A stretch of DNA of 64,000 nt. It comes from Phymatolithon calcareum. Its lineage: Eukaryota; Rhodophyta; Florideophyceae; Hapalidiales. Under the pieces are notes generated by a model. That model ran no database searches and was not told the DNA's origin. It worked only from the letters and a program-made list of their open reading frames with translations. Below are positions 31,082-41,517 of this stretch, in pieces. A program made the position numbers and the translations under genes. The stretch covers positions 2,542,001 through 2,606,000 of the forward strand of contig OZ345360.1 of assembly GCA_977006965.1 (NCBI GenBank), read 5' to 3'. How positions within the stretch are numbered: the stretch's first letter is position 1; each line of letters starts with the position of its first letter.

Positions 31082-32445
31082 TGCAGAAGAGAGGGCAGAG
31101 ATGTATCGCAGTATTGGATCTAAAAGCGGCGTATGACACAGTTCCAAGGAAACACCTGCAAGATCGAATGAGACTGTGTCTACCTCAGGAATTATGCGCG
31201 ATGATCGAGGTTTTTTTGGTTGCTTCATGGGTATGCACAGTTGGGGATCCTCAGAAAAAGTGGTTCGTAATCGACAGGGGAGTACCGCAAGGGTCCCCGT
31301 TGAGTCCAAGCTTGTACAACTTGTTCATGGACGAGTTCGCCGAAAGAATTAGCCAAGTACCACGAGAAGTCGCCGACGTCGCAGGAGTACTGTTTGCGGA
31401 CGATGTACTCCTCACGGCTAAATCGCCTGCTGGACTGCAAAGACTTTTAGGCATTGCGTCAAAATGGGGAAAAGACCGGCAAATGACTTGGAACACGAAC
31501 GCCGGAAAAAGTGAGGTTCTGTTGTCAGCGGACACGAGACCAGTTAACTTCAAGCTGTCAGGCAAAACACTAACGCAAGTCAAAGAAGTGTCATACCTTG
31601 GAATCTCACTGAGCAGTCAGGGGGCAACCGAGACAAGAATGCTCGAGCGCATCCGGAACGCCAAGATCGCTGTGTATCAGTTAAGACCCCTTGGTGTCTC
31701 CATGCGCGGTATTAACGCGCTTAAAGCTATCAAGGTGTACAAGGCACTCATACAGCCAAGATGGGAGTATGCCATGCATCTAACACCTTGGACGCCGAGA
31801 ATCCAGACAGCTATTGAAGAGGTAGAGAGGACCTTTTTCTCTCAAGTCCTTGGACCAATCGCGAAAAACCGGTCTGCAAGACTTCGTCTTCTCTGTCGCA
31901 TCCAAGCAGCTGAAGACAGGAGAATGGTTTTAGCGCTCAAAATGCTCGTGAGAGCCAAGACAAAAAAAGAGAGCCTACTGGCCGTCCCAAAGGATTGCAG
32001 AGACGTGGATGAATTGCAATGGGTGTGTCGGGACATGGCAGCAATGCTAAGGCATGAGCAGTTCGAGAAGGCCTTGGAGTATCTTAAGCAAGGAATGTCG
32101 TCAGGATCCCTGAAAGCATCACTCTTCAATGATGAAGGGGAGTCTTTGGAATCAAGCAGAAAGAGAAAGATACCGTCCGATATAGTCGGAGCAATTCCAG
32201 TGATTTTAAGGCTTCCGAAAGTACGTCATCGTCAATTGGCGGTGAAGTGGGCGTTTGGGAGATTTCCCCCACTGAGCACGACACTACTAGAAGACAAATT
32301 TGGCGAAATCATATCAAGGCTATTGCACACGGTTGAAACGTCTTTGGCGAGATACCAGCTGACCGGAGAAGAGACCAAGAAGACCGAAGAAGCACTGGAC
32401 CAGCTACTCTTCTTTACCAGTGCCTTTTACGAGGACATGGAATAG
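31082..32445 (+). CDS. LINE family 1 reverse transcriptase ORF, 5'-truncated
   Basis: The unbroken frame ends in TAG at 32445. It begins just upstream of RT motif A (AVLDLKAAYDTV), so the RT fingers and any endonuclease are absent. Motif B is DRGVPQGSPLSPSLYN and motif C is LFADDVLL, with the catalytic aspartates intact. The thumb and a roughly 250-residue C-terminal region of coiled-coil and basic character follow. The reading frame, free of stops, suggests a recent insertion, but a copy without its 5' end is not autonomous. Confidence 0.85.
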
Positions 32446-32682
32446 AAAAACAAAGGATAAGAATTGCGAGCTCGAATCGCCGCTGAGCGCATAGAGGACT
32501 CTAAGCTTTTCCCACATCCGTCCGATGTGGGTTTTTGCAGCTAGGGCCACGATATACAAGATTGCGGAAGAAGCATATATGAATGTTATACTATGCTACA
32601 AGGCTGTAGCAACTGAAACGCATCTCCCTTACAGTCTAAAGAGTGTTACTGAGAGCGTTTAATAAATACTACTAAAAAAAAA
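31082..32682 (+). mobile_element. 5'-truncated LINE (family 1) inserted in the family 2 RT
   Basis: A 1,601-base insertion ends in a tail of about eleven A after AATAAATACTACT. It is flanked by perfect 15-base target duplications, AGCGTATGACAGCGT, at 31067-31081 and 32683-32697. Its 3' untranslated region contains a hairpin, CCCACATCCG / GATGTGGG (about 32513-32531). The same 3' end recurs in reverse at 55457-57140, proving it is a mobile family. Confidence 0.9.
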
Positions 32683-34090
32683 AGCGTATGACAGCGTCCC
32701 GAGGGATATCCTCCTCGAGCGACTGAAGAAAAAGTTGCCGGCGCACATAACAAAGACGGTATCTTACCTGATGAAACCGTCGTGGATCACGTCGGCAGGA
32801 GATGAAACTAAAACGTGGTGCATTATCGACCGAGGTGTTCCGCAGGGCTCCCCGCTTAGTCCGTGCCAATATAACATATTCATGGATACGTTCGCGGAAG
32901 CTGCCGCCCAGGTAACAAGAACAGTGTCTGACCATCCAGCGCAGCTATTTGCGGATGACGTTATTCTTCAGGCAAAGAATGCAAAAGGACTGCAAAAATT
33001 ATTGGACATAGCTGCGAAGTGGGCAGCCGAGAACTCCATGAAATGGAACACGAAGCCAGGAAAGAGCGACGTCCTTAAGTACAAAGGACTCCCAAAGAAG
33101 AAATTCTTCCTTGCAGGAAAAGAGCTGCACCAAGCCTGGAGACTGTCCTACCTCGGGATCAGTATGAACAACAACGGAGTCACCGACGATACAGCAATCT
33201 CAAGAGTTCGGAATGCGATGGGATGCATACACAAACTCCGCCAAATTGGCTTGAACGTCCGAGGACTCCAACCAAACACGTGCATCAGGATTTTCAAGTC
33301 TTTGATTCTCCCCAAATGGGAGAATGCCATTTACCTGACACCGATCACGAAACGACTACTATCGGCAATTGAAGCTGCAGAAAGTCTTTTCTACAGATAC
33401 GATTTCGGAAAATATGCCGAGTATCGAAGGCAGAGAATGCGAGTGCTCTGCCGTCTCGCCAGCCCACAGATGAGGAGAATGCACCAGGCTGAAAGGTTTT
33501 CCTTAGGCTTGCTAAGACGGAGGAAGTTCCTGGAGCTTTCAGAAGAATACCAGGGAAAAGAAGAAGATCTAGAAGACGTATCAAAGGATATTGGCTATCT
33601 CGGGGAAGAGGAACACCTTAAAGAAGCTCTGAAACAAGCGGAAGAAGTTATTGTGTCAAAAAAGCGACGCCTACAAGCAACAGTCAAAGTCTGGTCGTTG
33701 GAAGAAGAGGGTCGGACAGTTAAAAGCCCGATCGGCGTGCCGAACGATCGACCAGGAGTGCTATATATAAGGGACAGAACTGCGAGGTTGAGATGCCTGA
33801 GAGTCATTTTCAACAGAGTTCCTTTGTGGAGAAAATCCATTCTGGTGAAATACTTTGGGACTGGTGCTGTGGTGGAGCTTATCGTGTTGCAACGTATACT
33901 GGGGTCTATGAAGATGGACCAAGAAACGGAATATGAATGCAAAAGACTTAATCGGGCTCCCACAGGTAGAGAAATTCGAATTAAGGAGATATTAGAAGGA
34001 CAGTAGAGAGATGAGTATCGAAAACAGCGAGAAGCTGCCCTGTTGCTCAATTTGAGGCTTTGGGAACTTTTAAAATAAATCAACATGTAT
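32683..34090 (+). pseudogene. LINE (family 2) reverse transcriptase, second part
   Basis: It resumes at motif A (AYDSVPRDILLERL) after the family 1 insertion. Motif B is DRGVPQGSPLSPCQYN and motif C is LFADDVIL. The C-terminal block has FNRVPLWRKSIL and GREIRIKEILEG, ending at 34006. The 3' region ends with TTTTAAAATAAATCAAC, the same tail type as the family 2 fragments at 41.8 and 57.4 kb. With 30536-31081 this makes one LINE copy split by a younger insertion. Confidence 0.85.
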
Positions 34091-34667
34091 CCCCTCTTCT
34101 ACCAACGTCCATATTTTTGCTGCTTCCCGCATGCGTCCGGTTTCATTTGGAGCTGGGTTAACATCAATTTCCACCGTCAGCTTTGGGCTAGAGTTTTTCG
34201 CGCTTTATCCAGAGACTTCAGGATTAAGTGCATTTCTCAACAATATGCTAGCGCAGAGGTTATCACATCTTTTGCATCTAAATTCACTAATGAAAAAATT
34301 CACTTTCGTTCTTCAAGAATATTGTGCATGTTTTCTTTGCTGCTTAGACTACGGTAATCTCTTATTTAATGACATATTATTGTCGGAATGGCCAAATCTG
34401 GCCATTGCTGCTCGTATCGCTCGTACTCGCTCAACACTAATCCGCTACAATCTCTCCCCATCTGTCTGGTCGAGCGGTATAACTGTTGCACTCTCAGGGT
34501 CGGCAAGGCAGTCGGCACTCGCTCTCGCCAATTGTGGCTTGCTTGAGATGCGATCCTTTACTGCTGCGATGAGCGGTGCCTTTTAAGCTATCGGATTCTC
34601 CAACCTCTAGCTGGGGGATGCATATCACACCCCACGAATACCGACACTATCATATCACAGTTAGGTC
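34091..34667. other. No gene recognised
   Basis: A plus-strand frame at 34131-34586 is open, with hydrophobic low-information content and no recognised domain. No terminal repeats were seen. Confidence 0.3.
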
Positions 34668-34848
34668 TAACTGCTACCTCGATACGCATGTGCGAGTCAG
34701 TGACTCAACTTGGCGTTCTCTTGGGCCTCCGCTCCTGTGATGTCAGTTCTAACACTGTCTGGTCTAACGGCTACCGTGATACGCACGTGCGAGTCAGTGA
34801 ACCAACCTGGCGATCTCTTGGTGCCTCCCATCCTGTGATTATTTCGAC
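34668..34848. repeat. Two-copy tandem duplication, about 95-base unit
   Basis: CTAACTGCTACCTCGATACG...GCGAGTCAGTGACTCAACTTGGCG at about 34668 is repeated at about 34764 with scattered differences (CTAACGGCTACCGTGATACG...). The unit includes CTCTTGG and TCCTGTGAT in both copies. Confidence 0.6.
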
Positions 34849-35685
34849 TATCGGGCCTGTCCGTTATTAAGAGCTGGCACTTGCGGATATACAACCGACG
34901 TGGTTGCTCTATATGATCTCCCCTAAGTCTTTTTCTGTTAGTGTCTTTCTTTGCCTTCTTGTTCGACAGCAAGAGACATACACTGCAATTTCAGATTGCC
35001 AGTGAGGTGGCACATAACTGATCCGGGGGATGCGCGTCAAGGATGTGATCAAGAGAATGCCCTGGGTTCGAATCACAGGTGTGCATATTTCTCGTGAAGA
35101 GTCCGACGTAGTTTTCTCCTACCGGTTTTTCCGTCGTCGACACGGAGGGATTATAGTGCATCATACGTGAAATGAAGACAAGGGAGCTGCGATGAAACCA
35201 GTCCAAATGTTCAGGCCGTCCGCGTGGACTTGCGGATCATAGAACCACCGCGTTTGCTCCGGGTAGAATCGAATCGTATCTCGACCGACAGACAGAGAAG
35301 AAGGAGTGCTTTCCTAATTACATAGCAGAAATAACGCCCTGCCGTAAACTAAGTAGATGATAGTTCAGCAATAAAGCACTGCCTTGCGAGCCCCATCAGG
35401 GAGCAAGCAGTTAATACATACCGTACAATCTCTCCCCGGCTTATGTATTTTGCGTCTCACTGCTCTTAAGACACAACAGGTATAAGTACGTTCACTATAT
35501 ATCCGCCAACGCTGACAAGTCAACCACACTCAAAGACCTTGAAAGACCAAAACCGTCTGCAGCTTTCTTCAAAAGGCGTGCGGCGCGATATTGAAACTCC
35601 AAGTTGTACGCCATTTATATATTGTCCTAATTTTCAGTGCAAATAGCACAAGTACGTTTGAGTTATCTAGATGAATATCTGTAGA
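34849..35685. other. No gene recognised
   Basis: Short frames only. The right edge carries the 14-base target duplication (35672-35685) of the LINE fragment that follows. This region is the 3' flank of the cyclin gene beyond that fragment. Confidence 0.35.
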
Positions 35686-35879
35686 AGAATTTATTTAAAA
35701 GTTACCAACGCATCTGCTAACGCTTGGGGCACCTTTTCGAGTGCCAAGAAAATTTGGCTTGATTTTGTTTTAGGAAAGGTTTCGTAGTGGCAGTTCCGCA
35801 GTTCGGTGGTCTACAAAAACCCACCTCTGGTGGGGCCTCGATGTGGAAAAATAGTCCACGTTCCTGTGTCATGCGGGGG
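35686..35879 (-). mobile_element. 5'-truncated LINE tail (third family), 194 bp
   Basis: Flanked by perfect 14-base duplications TGAATATCTGTAGA (35672-35685 and 35880-35893). On the minus strand it contains GGTGGGTTTTTGTAG and ends AACTTTTAAATAAATTC, the tail type of the LINEs in this window. It is homologous over its whole length to 37905-38110, which lies upstream of the cyclin gene. Confidence 0.8.
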
Positions 35880-35893
35880 TGAATATCTGTAGA

Positions 35894-36155
35894 GCGCTCT
35901 CACTATTAGGATGCAAGCTTCAAAATTTCTATGGAGTTTTGGCAAAATAGTCGGCCTTATCCAGTCTTCTATTTCTGTAGCAGGCCAAAAGCGATTACCG
36001 CCCATGATTTCCGCGAACTTCGAAAGAAAAATGTTTCGCTCTGGCTTTATTTACTGCGGCAGGTTTGCAGATTTTTTCTTTAAAGTTCGAGATTACGGCT
36101 GATTAAAGTAGAACGACTTGCAGACCTTCGAAATTATATGGCAATAGAATGTACA
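35894..36155. other. 3' flank of the cyclin gene
   Basis: Short AT-rich stretch between the LINE fragment and the cyclin stop codon. It must hold the cyclin 3' untranslated region; no clear polyadenylation motif stands out on the minus strand. Confidence 0.4.
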
Positions 36156-37505
36156 CTACAATAGAATGTCGGTGTTCATGTTTATTTCAAGTTGCGATAT
36201 TCCCTCATACCGTTTAGATGAAAACTTTCTCTTGATTGCTGTAAGTTTGTTGATTTTCTCAGGATCTTGTTCACTGCGCAGAAGGCCTAACATAGACAAC
36301 TCGCAATCACCAAGACTTTCTGCATCCCATTTGCCCGAGTAGTGCGTCATAGTGCGGTCCCATTGCAAATCACGGCACAAAAGTTTCGTTGCTAGTAACA
36401 CAGCTGCTGCTGCGCGCTCGCTAGGGCGGTAGCGAAGCATACCAACGTCCTGTAGACATAGGTCAACGCAGTAATGTGCAAGATGCCCCACCAAATTAAT
36501 TCGGTCACCACACAATGCACGAAGTGCTTTCAAATTTCTTCTCAAAAATCTCAGACTTGATGGAACTATAAGGTCGAACTGCAGTTGACCAAGGATAATT
36601 GATTCCATTCTCAATATTTCCTCTTCACAGTACGCCCTATCGGTGATGTAGACATAGTCACTGGTCACAGGAGCATATATTTCCTCGTACTTGCTGGAAA
36701 TAAGGGTAGCCGCAACACCGACAAGCTGCAGCTTCTTCCGAGAGACTGTGTTATTCTCCAAGAAACGATCTATTATGTTGACGGTCAAGTGGAGAGTCTC
36801 TTGATGCAAGTCAAACTTGCGGTGCACATCTACCAGCCAGTCCACAAGAATAGTCCTCATCTTTTCAGTAACTTCTACCTGACGCACCATGTATGTGAAG
36901 TCGACGAGAAATTTCTTTTCTCTTTGTAGCATGTTTCTTTGAATTTCTGCAGCAAATTTGTGCTCTGAAAGATGATCACCTGCATCCATAGAGTCTATGT
37001 CGATCACACCTTCCGGTATTGAACCCTGTGTACCCCCGCTATACAAAGAGATGCCGCATAAGCTGGAAATGTCTCCTATTGATGAAATGCCAGGCGACTC
37101 TAAGGCATCCAAGTACGATTCAACTTTACCTTCTTGTCGGAATGCAGAGTCATTTGTTTTGTCCGAAATTGGCGATAGTAGCGGAATCGAATCTTTCCCA
37201 ATAAAACTGAGTGTCTGCCGTTTGTTAAGTTGATGCTCGGAAGCAAAGAGTGGGAGGTTTGGGGCATAGCGTTGATGTTTTAAGTCCGCAGCTCTCAAAA
37301 TATTTTTCGCTTTGCCGGTTTCCTCTAGTCTTGGAAACGGCTTCTTCGCAACTGAACGAATGAAGCATTTTTCCAAGGATTCTTCTGAACGTTGAATCCC
37401 GTCAACATCAATCAAAGGACGCTTCTTATCAGGTATTACTCTCAATCGCCCAACAAAATCAGAGATTTCGGCCTCCCCTTTAGAGCCGTTGCGTAGCTCT
37501 GTCAT
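36156..37505 (-). CDS. CYCB: B-type mitotic cyclin
   Basis: Complete intronless ORF of 449 residues (ATG at 37503-37505). B-type cyclins activate CDK1 for entry into mitosis. The cyclin box begins near residue 183. MRTILVDWLVDVH (216-228) is the conserved CDK-binding motif, followed by LHLTVNIIDRFL (238-249), KKLQLVGVAATLISSKYEEIYAP (257-279) and the second fold from about 313 (SSLRFLRRNLKAL...AAAAVLLATKLL). The first 180 residues are low-complexity. They include RQTLSFIGK at 96-104, an RxxLxxxxK-like candidate destruction box, while KEN is absent. The gene appears intact although LINE fragments lie on both sides. Confidence 0.92.
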   Translation of the reverse strand: MTELRNGSKGEAEISDFVGRLRVIPDKKRPLIDVDGIQRSEESLEKCFIRSVAKKPFPRLEETGKAKNILRAADLKHQRYAPNLPLFASEHQLNKRQTLSFIGKDSIPLLSPISDKTNDSAFRQEGKVESYLDALESPGISSIGDISSLCGISLYSGGTQGSIPEGVIDIDSMDAGDHLSEHKFAAEIQRNMLQREKKFLVDFTYMVRQVEVTEKMRTILVDWLVDVHRKFDLHQETLHLTVNIIDRFLENNTVSRKKLQLVGVAATLISSKYEEIYAPVTSDYVYITDRAYCEEEILRMESIILGQLQFDLIVPSSLRFLRRNLKALRALCGDRINLVGHLAHYCVDLCLQDVGMLRYRPSERAAAAVLLATKLLCRDLQWDRTMTHYSGKWDAESLGDCELSMLGLLRSEQDPEKINKLTAIKRKFSSKRYEGISQLEINMNTDILL

Positions 37506-37904
37506 GATAGCATTAGCTGGTAGAATTTTCGAAGCCTTGGTTAGCAGGGGAGAAATAGTTCGTATGCCCTCAGTAAAAATATTTTCGAAATAAGCAAATT
37601 ATCTCCCTTCTATGTAATGTAAATAATGTAAATGGAAGATATTCACTTACCTGTTGCGGACATCGAATTCGTCATTTAAAGATGCTCTCGTGTCATGAGC
37701 GAACAATTTATTCAAACGTTTTTGAAACATTAGAATGCGGGGCGTCCGCTTACGTGAGGGAGGATTTCTAAATTTTCAATTACAGTAATATTATACGAGG
37801 GCATTAAAACAGCTTTAATTTTATCGCATGTATAATCCCTGCGTCATGGACAATCCCTACTACTGGATACTCAGCTCTGAGACACATGTTAATTGAGATA
37901 AGAA
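37506..37904 (-). promoter_or_regulatory. Cyclin upstream region
   Basis: The 400 bases upstream of the cyclin ATG are AT-rich and contain no ORF. The upstream boundary is the 14-base duplication (37891-37904) of a LINE insertion, so the native promoter is either within these bases or has been displaced beyond the insertion. Confidence 0.4.
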
Positions 37905-38273
37905 CGGTAGATTTTTATTTAAAAGTTGCCAACGCATCTGCTGACGCTTGGGGCAACTTTCCTGGTGCCAAGAGGTTCTGGCTGTATTCATTCTATGGCA
38001 CGGTTTCTTTTCTTGTCCGTGTATCACGATTCAGTGGACTACAAAAACCCACCTCTGCTCTCCTGCGGGACCTCGAGGGGGAAAATTACACCTTTGTCCT
38101 GCGGCACGCTGTGATTTCAGGTTGCGGTTAGTCGTTACTTGTCCGCAGCCTGAATCATGGTTTAGAGCTCGTCGAGTGCTCGCTTAGTCCAGGCGCTGTC
38201 CTCTTTGGAGAATCTGTCTTTTGCGAGGCCATTTATCACGTCCTCGATGGCATCTTTCCCACATTGGTGTTAA
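37905..38273 (-). mobile_element. 5'-truncated LINE tail (third family), 369 bp
   Basis: Flanked by perfect 14-base duplications AATTGAGATAAGAA (37891-37904 and 38274-38287). The minus strand keeps the last 33 or so codons of a LINE ORF (AIEDVINGLAKDRFS...RALDEL, then stop), a 3' region with GGTGGGTTTTTGTAG, and an end AACTTTTAAATAAAAATC. It is a longer copy of the family at 35686-35879, with a different target site, so the two are independent insertions. Confidence 0.85.
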
Positions 38274-38287
38274 AATTGAGATAAGAA

Positions 38288-38948
38288 AACTTCTCATTAC
38301 ATGCGCAATGTATTACCATGCTTTCAAGACATTTCTCATTCACAAAAGAACTTTACAGAAGATGAATGATGTCGTTGGAAAATGTTTAACGGGACAGCAC
38401 ATGCTATTGCTTATCGGAACGAGTGTTATGTTTAACATTTGAAACGTGTTTGAGCATGTTCTTTTTTAAGTGGAGATCAGTGTTTCAGGTCAAAAGCCTG
38501 GACATTGATCTTGCGGTAGTGCGCCACAACAAAAGGGTGCATACATTAGTGGCTAAACAGTTTTGGCCGGTGAAAGAAACCAGGTCCTTTCTTGAGAAAA
38601 TAGCGGACATTACAGATCACCACGACTATCTGGTTTTTGACGTCATTCGTGAATAGCACGTGGACCTTTGTGAAGTTCTACAACTCTGAGCGCGCGAACT
38701 CTTCTTCTGCACTGAACTACCCTTCTGCGATACGCGGAACACAGGAAACATTATGTCAAAACAATCTTTTAAAAAGTGCATCAAGCTCCTAAATAGCCGT
38801 TCCGTACTTCTTTTCCAATGAACGCCGGCAGTAGATTCCCTACACTACATATACACAACTTGCCCCTGGTGCCCAATTCTAGATCTGCAATAACAGATAG
38901 AAGACGTTACAAAATCAAATGTGGTCGGTACGCCAACGATTCGAACTA
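38288..38948. other. No gene recognised
   Basis: A plus-strand frame at 38423-38656 (opening at GTG) has coding-like composition near its end but no recognisable domain. No repeats were detected. Confidence 0.3.
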
Positions 38949-39010
38949 TTTTGATACGAGGAGGATTTTATGAGTTGTAAACAACTCATAAAATACTCCT
39001 CACATCAAAA
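38949..39010. repeat. 62-bp hairpin (small foldback)
   Basis: Arms TTTTGATACGAGGAGGATTT / AAATACTCCTCACATCAAAA extend through TATGAGTTG / CAACTCATA around a 4-base loop (29-base arms, three mismatches). It lies just outside the larger foldback element starting at about 39048 and may be a remnant of that element's outer arm. Confidence 0.7.
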
Positions 39011-39047
39011 TAAGCAATCTAATATAAGCTACCAACATATATTTCCT

Positions 39048-40331
39048 GGAGGATGCGGGAAACTATGAATTTAGTGCGTTTTGACATATCTTTGCATTGT
39101 AACACTGTTAAATATTTGCCACAAAATATGCATTAAATTGAAGGCACGATTTTAACTAAGAATCCATGTAACAGCCGGGACACAGGAAGACGGGGTGGTG
39201 AAAATTATCAAATCCGCTACGATCCCAGTAGCACCGAGGCCCAGTGCATGGGATAGCAGGTATAGTACAGACTCTAGCAGTATAGCTGGCGTTCGAATTG
39301 CGTGGGTTTTTGGCAACCGTGGGTGCAATGTTTAGCTTTTTGCTTCCTTCACATCGGACCATGGCCGCAAGAGAAGTGCTTTTCACTCCCGTAAACGATG
39401 GTTATCAAAATATGATGTTCAAAATATTATTTTGTACCTAAATTGCCCCTTCTCTTGCGTACTCTGGCTGCAGCGAGAAAGCGCTCACCTCCAAGATGAA
39501 GTTGGCAATCGATAGATCGGAAGGTTCTGAAGCCATTGGCACCATTTTCTTTTCTATGGAGTAAATGGCGGATTTGATAATTGTTCGAGCCCCATATTAT
39601 GAAGGCCATTTTGTCCCGGCTGTTACATGAATTCTGAGTTAAAAACCTAAAGAAATTTTGGCCATTACTATATAGATGCATATATTTGAAAGAACATATA
39701 TTTGTCATATGTTCGAAAAAACTCAAATATATTCGTTTTTACAGAAAACCATATATATACCATATGCCAGATATTAAAGCGGCGAATATTCCGCCACCTA
39801 GTCGCAAGTATTCATATTCGACCGAAATATTTCAAGAAGACCATGCAATCTACTTTATGGAACAACAAATATGCCGCAATTCAATCCAGAAGAGCAGAAA
39901 TATGGCGCTCAAGATCTCAAATATTCGCCAATTTCGCCATACATGTGAAATCTGTTAACTCTCCAGTTCACAAGAAATCACAAACTACACCATATTTTCT
40001 GCTTGAAGTCATTCTATCACTAGTCCTCTCTTGGGTTGTTTTGAGGGAGATAGAAATATGTATAGAAGAAGAAAAAATTCGGCATATAGAGAAGTAAGAA
40101 TCGTCGAATATTTGTCATACGAATGTATATGAATAAAAAAATTTGAATTTAATTCGAATGTGTTCTTTCAAATGTATGCATCTACAGTATATGGTAACGG
40201 TCAAAATTTTTTTAGGTTTTTAAATCGTCGTGCCTTCAATTTAATGCATATTTAGTGGCAAATATTTAACAGTGTTACAATGCATAGATATGTCAAAACG
40301 CACTAAAATCGAATTTTCCCGCATCCTCCTG
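39048..40331. mobile_element. Foldback (long-TIR) element, about 1.28 kb
   Basis: The left arm (39048-39151, continuing at 39643-39700) and the reverse complement of the right arm (about 40160-40331) match closely over about 165 bases. Landmarks include GGAGGATGCGGGAAA, TTTAGTGCGTTTTGACATATC and TGTTAAATATTTGCCAC. The left arm is interrupted by a TTAA-flanked insertion. The outermost bases are uncertain and no target duplication was identified. The centre is AT-rich and noncoding. Confidence 0.75.
39156..39638. mobile_element. TTAA-flanked TIR element, 483 bp, nested in the foldback
   Basis: 27-base terminal inverted repeats (39156-39182 and 39612-39638) match at 25 positions, with the core CATGTAACAGCCGGGACA identical. 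TTAA lies immediately outside both ends (39152-39155, 39639-39642), and the uninterrupted right arm of the host foldback has a single TTTAAA at this point. TTAA targeting is a piggyBac trait, but the ends (CTNAGAAT) are not the usual CCC, so the superfamily is open. A minus-strand frame inside has no recognised domain. Confidence 0.75.
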
Positions 40332-41051
40332 CATCAGGTTTTATAAGTTGAACTCAGTTTGAATGAAAGTGATAGGAAAGATGAAAATGCTGAACTCCAG
40401 ATGATTTTTGTAGTATTCCTCGGTCCAAGTCCACATTTTCTTTCGTCAGAGACGTGAAAGCAGCTCGTGTTTGCTCGCGTGTACAAAACAGGCCTTATCC
40501 TTTAAAAAATTGAGAAAAATATTCATCCGATAGTTCTGTGAGGGACGATGAACAAGGACCGCTCGCTTGGTGGGGTGTTAGCAGAGCTCCATTATTTTGA
40601 CCTCTCCCGAAAACTCCTAGTGCATGAGAGAAGAGATTTCGCGATGTATTTTTGCTGGAGGGACTACAGTTCAAAACTTCCACATGATGCCGCCCCTCCA
40701 AAGTAACGCGTGTCTTGGTTGCATAGCCCTTTTGAAATTTTAGTGTCGTACACAGAGCTGCATTAACTTGACGTTACTCTCGAAAGATAAAGTGATTTTT
40801 ATTTTGCACGCTGCCATCTCTAATCGGTCCCATAGAGGTGGCAGTCGGGTCAAAAGCACAGCACGTGCTACTTTGCAAACTGTAACTGTTGAAAGTCGAG
40901 TCAATGGGAAAGCGGAATCTTGTCCACTTCGCCACCATCGTGCATGCAATACTTGAAACTTCTTGATCATCGTAGCACACGATGCCCCATAGATGCATAT
41001 GTAGCCAGGCATCCGTGAATATGCAGATTTCAAGCCAACGGGAGTTGGTGA

Positions 41052-41273
41052 TTACGCCAGTGAAGTAACGACAGGGTGGGGAGAACTTCCTGGGTTCTTA
41101 ATTCGGACCACACAACGAGCACAATCGTCGCAATCGGGGTCGCACAATTTCGCCGAACGGACAGACTTGATGATGAGATCTTTGGTGCTAATCGGCACAG
41201 CATCAGATGAAGTGAGCAACATCAGGACGACGAACAAGAGAAGAGGAAACGTTTTGAAAACTGCAGATGCCAT
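41052..41273 (-). CDS. Small secreted-type cysteine peptide, copy 1
   Basis: 73 residues from the ATG at 41271-41273. Residues 1-25 form a typical signal peptide: basic start, a hydrophobic core LLLFVVLMLL, and SSDA just before a plausible cleavage after Ala25. The mature part is basic and has four cysteines in CDPDCDDCARC (C44, C48, C51, C54). A TATA-like box lies about 105 bases upstream. An 89% or better identical copy lies in arm 2 at 62735-62956. Downstream in another frame (40998-40774) both copies keep a second open, Cys-containing frame, but no valid intron joins them. Function unknown. Confidence 0.5.
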   Translation of the reverse strand: MASAVFKTFPLLLFVVLMLLTSSDAVPISTKDLIIKSVRSAKLCDPDCDDCARCVVRIKNPGSSPHPVVTSLA

Positions 41274-41375
41274 GGTTACTTTGATGAGATTGAAAGGATT
41301 ATTGGTGAGGTTTTGTCCGGAGATCAGAATTTGCTGTGTGTTTGACTGAAACTCTCCGACAATCGATCACAGGCT

Positions 41376-41385
41376 CATTATATAG
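41376..41385 (-). promoter_or_regulatory. TATA-like box of secreted-peptide copy 1
   Basis: CTATATAATG on the minus strand, about 105 bases before the ATG. The arm 2 copy has AATATAATG at the same distance, so the two copies differ at the second base of the box. Assignment is from position and sequence only. Confidence 0.4.
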
Positions 41386-41517
41386 TGCCAGCCTTCATTT
41401 CGTTTGCGGTGAGAACGCTACGTTGAAATAAAGTATACAACGGACAATTTGCAGACTCTAGTCCCGTTATTTGCTTGATCGTGTAGAACACACATGCATG
41501 CGACATATTTACGTGCT

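Noticed and set aside
40740-41033. Minus-strand frame downstream of the secreted peptide, as an extension of that gene
   Set aside because: Joining it to the signal-peptide ORF needs an intron of suitable phase; no GT-AG pair of plausible length exists in both copies, so I left the frames separate.
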